Positions 10,497 to 20,202 are shown, counted from the first letter of the stretch. The stretch: DNA of 64,000 nt from Nitrosomonas sp. (GCA_016721865.1 JADKHF010000049.1:1-64000), one strand, 5' to 3'. The notes: generated from the letters alone by a model not told the origin. Made by a program: numbers and translations.

Positions 10497-11693
10497 TTAC
10501 TGCCTGACACTGACAACCTCACGACGATGACTTGGTTTAGCCGCGCTGACCGCTTTCTGCGCCGCATCGGCCATGTTTTCCGCCGAAATGATCGTCAAAC
10601 CGGAATCGGCAAGAATCTTTTTCCCGAGATCCACATTAGTGCCTTCCAGGCGCACCACCAGCGGCACTGTCAACTGCACCTCGCGCGCAGCAGCCACTAC
10701 ACCTTGCGCGATCACATCGCATTTCATGATGCCGCCGAAAATATTCACCAGAATCGCTTGCAACTTGGGATTACGTAGCATCAACTTAAACGCCTCGGTC
10801 ACCTTCTCCGCCGTCGCACCGCCGCCAACATCAAGAAAATTTGCGGGATTTCCGCCATACAGTTTAATAATATCCATCGTTGCCATCGCCAGCCCCGCGC
10901 CATTCACCAGACAGCCGATATTGCCGTCCAATGGAATGTATGACAATTCGTGTTTGGATGCCTCGATCTCAACCGGGTCTTCCTCATCCAGATCGCGCAA
11001 CGCGACAATCTCGGGATGGCGAAATAGTGCGTTGTCATCAAAATTCATTTTGGCATCGAGCGCGATCACCTGTTTTTCAGCGGTCAGTGTCAAAGGATTG
11101 ATCTCCAGCAATGACGAATCGGTGTCATCAAAAGCCTGATATAGACCTTGCAACAACGTGACCGCTTGCGGCACACTTTGCGCAGGAATACCGATTTTTA
11201 ATGCAACTTCCTCGGCTTGCTGCTGACTGAGTCCCGCAATCGGATCAATAAACACTTTGTGAATCTTTTCCGGTGTTTCAGCCGCGACTTTTTCGATTTC
11301 CATGCCGCCTTCCGAGCTCGCCATCATACACACGCGCTGACGGCCACGATCCACCACCATGCCGACATAGAATTCTTTCTCGATAGAAACGCCCTGTTCG
11401 ATAAAAATCCGATGCACCACTTGCCCTTCCGGGCCGGTCTGATGCGTCACTAACCGCATGCCCAAAATCTCCCCCGCACGTTGCCGCACCTCATCCAACG
11501 ACCTGGCCACTTTCACCCCGCCGCCCTTACCGCGCCCACCGGCATAAATCTGCGCCTTCACCGCCCACACCTCGCCGCCCAATTGCTGCGCAGCGCTCAC
11601 GGCTTCGTCAACACTGAAACAAGCAATGCCTTTCGGCGTAACAACCCCATATTTCCGCAAAATCTCTTTTGCTTGATACTCGTGAATTTTCAT
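10497..11693 (-). CDS. sucC: succinate-CoA ligase, beta subunit
   Basis: A 398-residue ATP-grasp protein. The start MKIHEYQAKEILRKYG at 11693 is the family start and has a GGAG site about 9 bases upstream. Visible motifs are AQIYAGGRGKGGGVKVA (nucleotide binding), LLEINPLTLT and LDAKMNFDDNA (metal and nucleotide site), GNIGCLVNGAGLAMATMD and NFLDVGGGA in the C-terminal phosphohistidine-interacting domain. The C-terminus is slightly extended (KPSHRREVVSVRQ). It forms the heterodimer with SucD. The upstream region 11694-11860 contains a dispersed repeat and a hairpin and abuts IS91-like copy 1, which may have replaced native promoter sequence. Confidence 0.96.
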   Translation of the reverse strand: MKIHEYQAKEILRKYGVVTPKGIACFSVDEAVSAAQQLGGEVWAVKAQIYAGGRGKGGGVKVARSLDEVRQRAGEILGMRLVTHQTGPEGQVVHRIFIEQGVSIEKEFYVGMVVDRGRQRVCMMASSEGGMEIEKVAAETPEKIHKVFIDPIAGLSQQQAEEVALKIGIPAQSVPQAVTLLQGLYQAFDDTDSSLLEINPLTLTAEKQVIALDAKMNFDDNALFRHPEIVALRDLDEEDPVEIEASKHELSYIPLDGNIGCLVNGAGLAMATMDIIKLYGGNPANFLDVGGGATAEKVTEAFKLMLRNPKLQAILVNIFGGIMKCDVIAQGVVAAAREVQLTVPLVVRLEGTNVDLGKKILADSGLTIISAENMADAAQKAVSAAKPSHRREVVSVRQ

Positions 11694-11729
11694 TGGCGTA
11701 ACTCCATTTTTATGGCTTCCGGTTTTAAT

Positions 11730-11798
11730 GTAGGGTGTATAAGTGAAGCGCATTACACCGGATGTTTTTCATTCGGCACAATATTGATTGCGCCCTAC
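11730..11798 (-). repeat. dispersed repeat, family 2 copy a (GTAGGGCGCAATC...CACCCTAC)
   Basis: A 69-bp element in the sucC upstream region. On the minus strand it reads GTAGGGCGCAATCAATATTG, then TGCCGAATGAAAA, then GGTGTAATGCGCTT and ends ACACCCTAC. It matches 55973-56042 on the plus strand with only a few differences. The ends form a short inverted repeat. Its position inside the sucC leader means it is transcribed or affects promoter spacing. Confidence 0.75.
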
Positions 11799-11816
11799 CG
11801 GGCTAACGCTTGAATT

Positions 11817-11851
11817 CACCGACCTGCGCTGATTCTAGCGCAGGTCCGGTG
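11817..11851. other. strong hairpin between sucC and IS91-like copy 1
   Basis: CACCGACCTGCGCT at 11817-11830 pairs with AGCGCAGGTCCGGTG at 11837-11851 around a 6-base loop, with one unpaired base. There is no T run on either strand, so it is not a textbook intrinsic terminator. It may be a stop signal for transcription arriving from the IS side or an old repeat end. Confidence 0.5.
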
Positions 11852-11918
11852 GAATGATTTGTTGAACGAAGCCGCTATCGCGGAGAAACACCCCTCAGCA
11901 ACCAGTTTTAATAACATA

Positions 11919-11966
11919 ATTCATCCTCACCCCGAAGGGATTTTTGTACTTTACCAGAGGATGAAT
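11919..11966. repeat. 10-bp inverted repeat in the IS91-like leader
   Basis: ATTCATCCTC at 11919-11928 and GAGGATGAAT at 11957-11966 form a perfect inverted repeat around 28 bases, just before the recombinase start codon at 11971. A CCCGAAGGG palindrome lies inside. The structure is kept in copy 2 (about 29520-29565) and lost from truncated copy 3. It could be a recombinase binding site or an operator for the element's own promoter. Confidence 0.6.
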
Positions 11967-11970
11967 CGTA

Positions 11971-13876
11971 ATGACATCAGAATTTCCAGCGCAATTTGCG
12001 TGCAATTATCAATGTCTGCTCAATCAGTTGAAGTTGCACAGGATACAACCAAAAACCATCGCACTGTATTCACACGGCGTACGTCGAGCCGGGGAATATT
12101 TTGATTATCGGATTGATGATTTGACCCGGCTTCAGTTAACCGATTATTTCGTCCATATCATCGATTCACTCTCCTGGAGTTCGCTCAAACATGACCTGTA
12201 CGGGCTGAAGTTTTATTACGCCCAAGTATTGAATAAACCCTGGCCGGGCGCGGATCTGGTCAAACCGCCCAAGTCACACACACTGCCGGATATTATTACC
12301 GTGCCACAGGCCCAACAGATATTCATGACCACGTGGGCGCTTAATTATCGCGTGTTTTTCTTTACCCTGTACAGCCTGGGTTTACGGCTGGGTGAAGGCT
12401 TGCGTTTGCAAATCGGGGATATTGATGCGGACCGGATGCGGGTGCAAGTGCGAAACGCCAAAGGCAATCGAGACCGCTTTGTCCCGTTGCCGGAGAACAC
12501 CTTGCAGATATTGCGCCGTTTCTGGCAGACCCACCGCAACCCCGCATTGCTCTTCCCTAACCGTAAGTGCGGACTCAAAAAGCCCACCTGGCCACCACCC
12601 GCTGGATCGTGGTGGCATCCAGACCTACTTGCGCCAGGTCACCCGCGATTGCGGTTTAAAAGAATTACGCCACACAGTTTGCGCCATTCCTATGCCACCC
12701 ACCTGATCGAAGCAGGCGTCGACCTGCTGGAAGTGCAAAGAATCCTCGGGCATCAATCCATCCTCACCACCATCCGTTACACCCACCTCACCGACCATAC
12801 CAAAGATAATGCCGCAGACCGCATCAATGCGCTGATAGGTCAGATATCAATCGGCTGGGGGCAAAGCTATCTGCCGCACTCCTGTGGACATCGCCATTGC
12901 CCGCACTGCCAGGCGCACGAGTCGCAACGCTGGATAGACCAGCAGTTGCAAAAGCTGATTCCCGGCAATTACTTCATGGTGACGTTCACCTTGCCCGCCC
13001 AGTTCCGTAAGCTTGCCTGGCAGCATCAGCGCGTGATGTATGACTTGATCACCCGCAGTGCGTGGGGAGACCGTCAGCACCTTCAGCCGGAATGACAGAA
13101 AACTGCGCGGCACCACGGGTGCTGTAACGGTGCTGCACACCCCACAACCGCCAGCTGGATTATCACCCGCATGTACACTTGGTGATGCCATCCGCCGCGT
13201 TCGACAACAAATGGCGTCTGTGGCGCAATAAAGACGGAGGTTATCTGTTTGACCACAAAGCGCTGGCGAGAGTGTTCCGGGCCAAAATGCTGGCGGGCAT
13301 CAAACAGGCGGGATTAAAACTGCCCAGGCAATATCCAGAAAAATGGGTGGTGGATTGCAAAGCGGTGGGTTCGGGCAGAAGGCATTGGTGTATCTGGGAC
13401 GGTATTTGTATCGCGGGGTATTGCCCGAGAAGAACATCGTTGCAAACCGCGATGGCAACGTCGTTCCGCTACCAGAACAGCGAAACCCGCAAGATGGAAA
13501 CCCGCACTCTCAGCGGCGTGGCATTCCTGCGCCTGATCCTGCAACACATTTTGCCCAAAGGTTATCGCCGCGCCCGCAACTTCGGCTTTCTGCATCCCAA
13601 CAGCAAACTGATCCCACTGGTGCAACTGATCAAACGTGTCGTGCTCCCCCACCGCAACCACGCCCGGTGATACGATGCAAATGTTGTGGCGGGGTGATGA
13701 AGATTGTCCGTACCCGTATCAAAATATTCACCCACCGATTACGGACTCTTGCGTCAAACAGGAGATGGCCACGTAACGCAACACACACCGTCAACCTGCC
13801 GGACTCGGCAGGCACGGGCACCTCGCCCTGCAAAAGGGTGAAATCAGGTGAAAACGCATCAAGAATGGCAGGTTGA
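11971..13876 (+). pseudogene. fused tyrosine recombinase / IS91 transposase of copy 1
   Basis: The open frame 11971-13095 (374 codons) begins with a tyrosine recombinase: LGLRLGEGL (first Arg), HSLRHSYATHL (HxxR box), ILGHQS and the IRYTH tyrosine. About 27 residues before the HxxR box are read in a shifted frame between two compensating indels. After QISIGWG the frame runs directly into the transposase zinc-finger part (HSCGHRHCPHCQ) because a deletion removed the recombinase stop and the transposase start, including its first Cys pair. The transposase then breaks at about 13075. Later frames up to 13876 hold the HUH region, a YLGRYLYRG tyrosine motif and a CKCCGG zinc pair. It cannot make a normal transposase. 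Confidence 0.8.
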
Positions 13877-14059
13877 GCAGAATAAGTTGCCGCAATGGCA
13901 ACTTTTAAAGTGGGATTTGGGGTATGACGTGCATAGGACCCGATGCCACCGCACCGATCAGAGAGATATTTCCATAACAAGCAGGATCCATGGCAGCGGC
14001 TTGTCCAACAAACGGTTCAGATTGTGGCTCGCTTCGCGATCACAATCTAACCTTACTCG

Positions 14060-15019
14060 TTAGCCTTCATACCCAAGCCCACCTAGGTATGAAGGTATCA
14101 TCATCAAAGATTGCACTCTTTCTTTTTCCTTATCTGTTAGATGTCTGCATACGAACGGATAGATATTTAGCAAAAATTCTTTTAACTGATTGAAGGCTTC
14201 GTCAGAGTAAATGGTTCCGCGATGCAATTCATTGAGGATCGAGATCGCCCACTTGATAAATACAGTTGGCATCATCACGTCTGCGATATCTTCCCATCCA
14301 TCTGTTAATCCTTTTGCTTTTGACCGTATATTTTGCGATAGAGCTCGGTCACAATTACCTCTGCATGTCCAGAAAATATGCTCGAAGTACTCTGGCTCGT
14401 TTTCGTAATCCGTTCTTATTCGTTGCCAGAGTGTAATTACGCCTTTGTCGTCTTTATCTAGAAGTTCTTTGCTACAAACCTTGCATTTCAACGAAGGCTC
14501 ATCGGCGAAAATTTTTGCTGGCTCAGGGTTGTTCGTTTTCCATGCTGCTAGTGATATTGGGAAGTAGCGCTCAGCAACCTCTAATCCCCGGGCCGAATGA
14601 AGCAGCTCCTTTTCAATTCTTTCCCTATCATAAATCTGGAATTCAATACGATCCTTAATTCCTTCAAGAACGCCAGAAAGACCACTGCTGGAGAGCGTTG
14701 AGTAGAAGCCAATAAACCCACAGCATTTCTTTGATGAAACCCGATCTAAAATGTTTCCATCATCCGTCGGACTAACTGAGCTACCACTGTGCGCCTTGTG
14801 CTTACAACTCACAAGCCAACGGACAACTGTTTCGCCGCCGACTCCGGTCCTTTTCTTTTCAACGATAAGGTCTGCCCCACCATCTGCTCCTCTATCAGGG
14901 TGCGAGATGATTTTGTATCCCATGAAGGACAGAAAATCACGAGCAAATAACTCGAATGTGTCTTGGAGGCCTGTTGCTTTGTGGGCTTCAGGAATTTCTT
15001 TGAAATCTAAAACTGGCAT
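14060..15019 (-). CDS. Mrr-like restriction endonuclease domain protein, 3' end at an IS91 junction
   Basis: A 319-residue protein. Residues about 20-140 form a PD-(D/E)XK nuclease domain of the Mrr_cat type: FELFARDFLSFMGYKI, then the acidic motif GADGGADLIV and the catalytic WLVSCKHKA. A CxxC pair (CKVCSKELL), followed further on by WTCRGNCDRA, suggests a zinc-binding segment around residues 185-235. Mrr-type enzymes cut foreign or modified DNA, so a defence role is likely but unproven. The gene stands alone on the minus strand. Its TAA stop is formed by a T of the gene plus AA of the adjacent IS91-like end, so the original C-terminus may have been longer. Confidence 0.72.
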   Translation of the reverse strand: MPVLDFKEIPEAHKATGLQDTFELFARDFLSFMGYKIISHPDRGADGGADLIVEKKRTGVGGETVVRWLVSCKHKAHSGSSVSPTDDGNILDRVSSKKCCGFIGFYSTLSSSGLSGVLEGIKDRIEFQIYDRERIEKELLHSARGLEVAERYFPISLAAWKTNNPEPAKIFADEPSLKCKVCSKELLDKDDKGVITLWQRIRTDYENEPEYFEHIFWTCRGNCDRALSQNIRSKAKGLTDGWEDIADVMMPTVFIKWAISILNELHRGTIYSDEAFNQLKEFLLNIYPFVCRHLTDKEKERVQSLMMIPSYLGGLGYEG

Positions 15020-15196
15020 TTTTTACAATTCCCATAAAGGGCTAACGTAATATATATGACATAATGTGTCCAATAATCGCAGGCTGAAGTCTTATAATCT
15101 GTATCAACATAAATTATCCTATTGTTAATAGAACGTAAGCCTAAAAATAGCCAGACAATTCATGTCATCAAATGAGACATCTCGGAATACTAACAT

Positions 15197-15421
15197 TTAG
15201 CACTCGGTCTGCCATGAGATATCGATTTTCCTATGTTGAAAAACACAATCTCTTAAATACAAATTGATAAGACTTTGATAAGGCACCCTTGTCTCGTCGG
15301 CCATCTTTTTAAAATAACCAATAACATCCTCACTGAGGCACATCGTCACAGACTTCTTGAGTTTGGCAGCATAAGGATTTTTACGCGACTTCATTTTTGA
15401 CAGATCATATTCCGCTTTCAT
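15197..15421 (-). CDS. BrnA-type antitoxin, no toxin gene adjacent
   Basis: A 74-residue basic protein: MKAEYDLSKMKSRKNPYAAK, then SVTMCLSEDVIGYFKKMA and PYQSLINLYLRDCVF. This matches the BrnA_antitoxin family, which has a ribbon-helix-helix-like DNA-binding core and normally neutralises the RNase toxin BrnT encoded just upstream. Here the upstream gene is instead the MutS-like protein, overlapping by 4 bases (ATGA), so translation is probably coupled. No BrnT-like frame is visible nearby. It may be an orphan repressor. Confidence 0.75.
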   Translation of the reverse strand: MKAEYDLSKMKSRKNPYAAKLKKSVTMCLSEDVIGYFKKMADETRVPYQSLINLYLRDCVFQHRKIDISWQTEC

Positions 15422-17088
15422 GATATACCACCCTGCCGCTCCAAATGCGCCTCAACATCCTTCTGACTAAACCCAATCGCACTGGCAACACGATCGGCAT
15501 GACTGACTTTGGAGATGCCTGCGATCAGCCGGTGCGTCGGGCCTTGCGGCATGAATTCGACTTGTAAATACCGTCCTATGCCGTCTTTTTGCAGCAGCTC
15601 GCACAATTCGTGGTTATGCGTGACCAGCAAGGTGCTGGCGCCGAGTTTATGAAATCCTTTCAGGATGTATTCTGAAATCGTCATTTTTTCTTCAAACGTC
15701 GTGCCTTCGGATAATTCGTCGAGTACCACCAGGCTGCGCGGGGTGGCGTTGAAGAAAATTTCGCGCGTGCGCTGAAGTTCATGGCCGAAACGTCCCATCG
15801 CGGCGCTGAGTTGGCCGGGGTCGGGGACTTGGTAATAGATATGTTCGGCCGGAACCAGTTGCCCTTGCGTGGCGGGAATGTAGCAGCCGATTTGCCCGAG
15901 TAATTGGATTTGCGCGATGGTTTTGCAATACGCCGTTTTACCGCCGCTGTTCGGGCCGGTAATGATCAGCACGCGGCCTGCCAGATCCAGGTGAATATCG
16001 TTCGGCACATAATCCGGCATGTTCTTAATCAGCAGCGGATTCCTCGCCTGACTGACGGTCAGCCGGTGCTGCTTGTCATCGAGAATTTCCGGCAATACTT
16101 TGTCTCCGGCACACGCTTGCCCATAGCGGACAAAAGACAGCAATTCATCGAGCAATCCCAATGCTTCGATCGCCTTGGCCAATTCCGGGCTTTCACGGAA
16201 TTGTTTGCGCAACGGATAAATGATCGAATCGCGGTCGGATACACCAATCGCCAGCAGAACAATAGGAAACACCGGCAAAGTGAGCGCCAGGATACCGTAA
16301 AAGAGATACGAAGTGCCCAATGCTGGCATCAAAATTTCCATGAAAAACAGAAGGCCATATCCGGCGGCAAGGGTAAGCAGCATCGGCATAAGCTTAAACA
16401 GCGAAGGCCGGAAGCGCGAATACAGGTCAAAACTGGATTTTTCTTTTTTGGATTTGAATTTTCCGCCCAAGGAATAAACCGGGCCTTGCATCAGCGCAAA
16501 TGTGCGCGATTGGCCGAAATCATAGATCGCATCGAGCAGTGTGTTTAAATAAGCGGATTGCAGGCGTGGCAGTTTCTCGACTTTCTCAACCAGATCGACG
16601 GCAAACTGCGTGCCGTCTTGATATTGCCGGTAGCCGTAACCGCCAAACTCCAGTTTATCAGAACGCGAGCTCGGTTCGTCGGTCGCCAGGCCACCGGAAA
16701 ATTCACCGTATAACAGGTGCTTCAGCGATTTCTCACCGGATGCGATTTTCCCGACAAAATTAGCCATTGCGTCATAAAGCGCCGGGTTCGATTCTATTTC
16801 ACGCAAAGCAATCTGTTTCTGCTGTAATACCTGCGCATTCTGATCCGGACGGGCAATGGATCGATACAACGCCAGGCGGCCAGCCTCGGTTTTCGTTTGA
16901 TCAATCGTGCGAAACAGCGCTTCGGCTTCTATCGCCTCAAACGTTTTCGGGTCTAGTGCTTCATAATCCGTCTCGGTTGGACGAATATCTTCCATGCTTG
17001 CGGGCCGATCGGAATCGGATAAGATGAATTTTTTGCGCCAAATATCAATCATACGGTAGTCTATTTCAAGGTTTTTGTGAGTTGCCAT
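15418..17088 (-). CDS. MutS-family ATPase with two transmembrane helices
   Basis: A 556-residue protein starting at the ATG at 17088 (a TTG one codon upstream is possible). The C-terminal third is a MutS-type ABC ATPase: Walker A GPNSGGKTAYCKT near residue 375, Walker B SLVVLDELSEGTTFEEK and the switch histidine in LLVTHNHEL. The middle holds two hydrophobic helices around residues 235-300 (LFKLMPMLLTLAAGYGLLFF, FPIVLLAIGV). The N-terminal mismatch-recognition and connector domains of true MutS are absent. Family members of this membrane type have no established function; mismatch repair is unlikely. The gene ends in a 4-base overlap with the BrnA-like gene and runs divergently from the efflux operon at 17183. 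Confidence 0.85.
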   Translation of the reverse strand: MATHKNLEIDYRMIDIWRKKFILSDSDRPASMEDIRPTETDYEALDPKTFEAIEAEALFRTIDQTKTEAGRLALYRSIARPDQNAQVLQQKQIALREIESNPALYDAMANFVGKIASGEKSLKHLLYGEFSGGLATDEPSSRSDKLEFGGYGYRQYQDGTQFAVDLVEKVEKLPRLQSAYLNTLLDAIYDFGQSRTFALMQGPVYSLGGKFKSKKEKSSFDLYSRFRPSLFKLMPMLLTLAAGYGLLFFMEILMPALGTSYLFYGILALTLPVFPIVLLAIGVSDRDSIIYPLRKQFRESPELAKAIEALGLLDELLSFVRYGQACAGDKVLPEILDDKQHRLTVSQARNPLLIKNMPDYVPNDIHLDLAGRVLIITGPNSGGKTAYCKTIAQIQLLGQIGCYIPATQGQLVPAEHIYYQVPDPGQLSAAMGRFGHELQRTREIFFNATPRSLVVLDELSEGTTFEEKMTISEYILKGFHKLGASTLLVTHNHELCELLQKDGIGRYLQVEFMPQGPTHRLIAGISKVSHADRVASAIGFSQKDVEAHLERQGGIS

Positions 17089-17182
17089 CAAGCGGCTTTC
17101 AATGAACGTGTAAAATACGCAGTTTTAGAACGAAATACAACCCAATGTCACCCTATTTCATACTGACTTCGCATACCTGATA

Positions 17183-18334
17183 ATGCCGCCGATCAAGAAA
17201 CCGCTACGCTTAATCAGTTTTGGCATTATCGCCAGCATGATCGCGGTTGCCGGTTGGTATTTCACCCGCCCCAAACTACTGGAAGTGGAATTGGCCGCCA
17301 TCGCAACCGGCGATGTCGAAGCGACCATTGTCAACACCCGGGCAGGCACGATTAAATCCTGCCAGAGATCCAATCTCGCGCCCATTACCGGCGGGCAGAT
17401 CGCCAGAATCTGGGTGAAAGAAGGTGATCACGTGCAAAAGGGCCAGGTGTTGCTGGAACTATGGAGTCAGGATCTCCAGGCACAGCGTGAACTGGCGCAG
17501 CGGCAACTCGCGATGGCGCAGGAACGCCGCCGCGAAACCTGTATTCTGGCAGAAAACGCCCGGCGTGAATCGGCACGTACGCAGCAGTTGGTTGAGCAGG
17601 GATTTGTCAGCTCACAGCGCGCCGAGGATGCCGATGCCAATGCACGTTCCCGGCAAGCCAGTTGTGACGCAACCATCTCCGACATCAAGCGCGCCGAAGC
17701 GCAAATCCGCGTCGCTCAGGCGGGAGTGGATCGAACCGTCATTACCGCGCCTTTCTCCGGTGTCATTTGCACATATCAGCGGAGAACTGGGTGAATTTAC
17801 CACGCCCTCACCGCCCGGCATTCCGACCCCGCCGACGATTGACCTGATCGACGACAGTTGTCTGTATGTCACGGCACCAATGGATGAAGTCGATGCGCCC
17901 AAAATCAAGATTGGGCAGGAAGCGCGAATCAAATTGGATGCGATGCCGGATAAGGTTTTCCCGGAAAAATCCGGCGCATTGCGCCTTATGTGACTGAAAT
18001 CGAGAAGCAGGCGCGTACGGTCGATATCGAAGTGGATTTTCTGCAAGTTCCGGCGGATACCTTGCTGGTGGGCTACAGCGCCGATGTCGAGGTTGTGCTT
18101 GAGCGAAAAGACAATGTCTTGCGCATTCCGACACAGGCCATACGGCAAAATAACAAAATCTGGCTCGTTGATGCCAATAACCGGTTAACCGAGCAACAGC
18201 TGGAAACCGGTTTGAGCAACTGGAGCTTCACTGAAATCCGCAGCGGCTTGAAAGCAGGCGATCAAGTTCTGATTTCATTTGATCAGGACAATATCAAGGC
18301 CGGTGTTGCCGTGCAACCCAAAAAATCACAATGA
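17183..18334 (+). CDS. MacA/HlyD-type periplasmic adaptor (two frameshifts)
   Basis: The start MPPIKKPLRLISFG at 17183 leads into one N-terminal membrane helix, then a biotinyl-lipoyl-like half (GGQIARIWVKEGDHVQKGQVLLEL), a long coiled-coil hairpin (residues about 95-180) and the second lipoyl half. The frame changes near 17767 (an extra base; GVIAHISGELGEF restored) and near 17965 (a base missing; RIAPYVTEIEKQ restored). The C-terminal barrel and membrane-proximal domain end at 18334. It bridges the inner-membrane MacB-type pump and an outer-membrane channel. The stop overlaps the next start (ATGA), which indicates an operon. Confidence 0.85.
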
Positions 18335-19014
18335 TCCGCCTGACCGCCATAACCCGCACATTTCACATGGGTGACCAGGCGGTTTATGCACTCAATGACA
18401 TCAATCTGCATATCGCCTCGGGGGAATATGTCTCGATCATGGGTCCTTCCGGCTCCGGGAAATCCACGCTGCTGAATATTATCGGCTTGCTGGATAAGCC
18501 TGACAGCGGTAGCTATGAGCTGGATAACAGGCTGATTACCGATCTGTCGGAAACGCAACAGGCGCAAATCCGCCGGGAAAAAATCGGTTTTGTGTTTCAA
18601 TCATTCCATCTGGTTCCACGCTTAACGGCTGCAGAAAATATCGAGTTACCGTTAATCTTAAGCGGCATGCCGTCGGCACAACGGCAAATTCGCGTGAATG
18701 ATGCCTTGCAGGCATTTGAGCTAGCGCCGCGCGCGCATCACCGCCCGTCCGAGCTTTCCGGCGGACAGCGTCAGCGTGTGGCGATTGCGCGGGCAACGAT
18801 CATGCATCCCAGCGTCATTCTGGCCGATGAACCCACCGGCAATCTGGATCATCAGATCGGTGCTGAAGTCATGTTATTGCTGGAAAATCTGCATCACACT
18901 GGCACCACGCTGATTGTCGTCACGCATGACCGTGAATTGGGTTCGCGCGCGCATCGCCAGATCGGCATGCGCGACGGCAAGATATTGACGGATCAAAGCA
19001 ATGACGCTAACTGA
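18331..19014 (+). CDS. MacB-type ABC transporter ATP-binding protein
   Basis: A 227-residue cytoplasmic ATPase of the LolD/MacB group. Motifs: Walker A GPSGSGKST, Q loop FVFQSFHLVPRLTAAENIELP, signature LSGGQRQRVAIARA, Walker B VILADEPTGNLD and switch His in VVTHD. It powers the permease encoded 14 bases before its end (overlapping start at 19001). Substrates of this class include macrolides, lipopeptides, haem precursors or signalling peptides; none can be chosen here. The frame is intact. Confidence 0.92.
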   Translation: MIRLTAITRTFHMGDQAVYALNDINLHIASGEYVSIMGPSGSGKSTLLNIIGLLDKPDSGSYELDNRLITDLSETQQAQIRREKIGFVFQSFHLVPRLTAAENIELPLILSGMPSAQRQIRVNDALQAFELAPRAHHRPSELSGGQRQRVAIARATIMHPSVILADEPTGNLDHQIGAEVMLLLENLHHTGTTLIVVTHDRELGSRAHRQIGMRDGKILTDQSNDAN

Positions 19015-20202
19015 TACGCTGCAAACTTCGTTTAAAACCGTAGTGAGCTATCGCATTCGCTCACTGTTGATCATATTGGCGATGGCGCTCGGCGTAGCCG
19101 CCGTGGTTGTGCTGACGGCTCTGGGTGATGGCGCCAGAAACTATGTCATCAATCAATTTTCTTCCATCGGCACCAATTTGCTCGTGGTCCTTCCCGGGCG
19201 CGCAGAAACTTCCGGATCATTTCTGGGCGCAGTTTTAGGTCAGACACCGCGTGACTTGACATTAAAAGATGCGCAATTGCTCGGCCGGTTGCCGCAAGTC
19301 CGGCGTTATGCCCCGCTCAATGTCGGCGCTGCGGAGCTATCCGCTGCCAACCGCTTGCGTGAAGTTACGGTTTTAGGCAGCACAGCCAATTTGATACCGA
19401 TCCGGCATATGAGGCTGGCACAGGGAAGTTTCCTGGCGCACGGCACCGAGCGGAGCGCTCAGATCGTCTTAGGCGCAAAATAGCCAATGATTTTTTTCCT
19501 CACAGTCAGGCCATAGGACAACGCGTCCGTTTGGGTGACAACCGGTTTCTGGTCTCCGGTGTTCTGGCTTCGCAAGGCGAATCGATGGGTTTCAATACCG
19601 ATGAAATCGTCATTATTCCGATTGACTATGCCCAAGCGCTGTTCAATACCACCTCTTTATTTCACATTCTGATCGAAGCCAAAAGTCATAGTGAAATTGA
19701 ATCCGCCAAACAAGCCATTTTGACGACCATGCGGCAAAGTCATGACGGTGAAGATGACACGACGGTCATTACGCAGGATGCCATCCTCGCAACCTTTGAC
19801 CGGGTTTTGCATGCATTGACTTTGGTCGTCGCTGGTATTGCAGCGATCAGCCTGATTGTTGCCGGTATTTTAGTCATGAATGTGATGCTGGTTTCGGTTA
19901 ACCAGCGCACGTCGGAAATTGGCCTGCTGAAAGCAATTGGCGCTACATCCACCGACATACGCCGGTTGTTTTTTGCTGAGGCATTCTGGTTATCGATGGC
20001 AGGCGCTGTTTTAGGATTTCTGTTGGGACAATTTGGCAGTCTTATATTGCGTCTGGCCTATCCGCAACTTCCCGCCTGGGCACCCGCCTGGGCCTCGATT
20101 GCGGGCATTGTTGTCGCACTGCTCACCGGCATAATGGCAAGTTTGCTGCCCGCCAGCCAGGCAGCCCGGCTGGATGCCGTAAAAGCACTCGGCAAGAAAT
20201 GA
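19001..20202 (+). CDS. MacB-type ABC permease, first copy (one frameshift)
   Basis: About 400 residues. The N-terminal helix (IRSLLIILAMALGVAAVVVLTAL) is followed by the large periplasmic MacB_PCD domain (GARNYVINQFSSIGTNLLVVLPG) and three C-terminal helices of the FtsX fold (MNVMLVSVNQRTSEIGLLKAIGA, then two more). One missing base near 19480 turns GAKIANDFFPHSQA into a TAG stop; the protein resumes in the next frame at about 19485. It pairs with the upstream ATPase and adaptor. Its TGA stop overlaps the ATG of a second permease stub. Confidence 0.87.

Larger units (their letters stand above)
11861..14061 (+). mobile_element. IS91-like element, copy 1 (tyrosine recombinase plus HUH transposase)
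   Basis: Boundaries come from comparing three copies in this window. The left end, shared with copy 2, starts GTTGAACGAAGCC at 11861; the right end, shared with copies 2 and 3, is CTAACCTTACTCGTT ending at 14061. A hairpin (AGATTGTG at 14019-14026 pairing with CACAATCT at 14041-14048) lies 13 bases from the right end, as expected for an IS91 replication origin (oriIS). The element encodes a tyrosine recombinase followed by an IS91-type transposase. About 190 bp present between the two genes in copies 2 and 3 are missing here. Confidence 0.85.

Noticed and set aside
9959..10507. 182-codon frame antisense to sucD
   Set aside because: It is the mirror of a strongly conserved gene; Arg/His/Asn-rich shadow composition.
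11817..11851. Riboswitch or attenuator for sucCD
   Set aside because: Only one hairpin with no T run; nothing resembles a known riboswitch core.
15904..16548. 214-codon plus-strand frame
   Set aside because: It is the antisense shadow of the MutS-like gene; Gln/Arg-rich without motifs.
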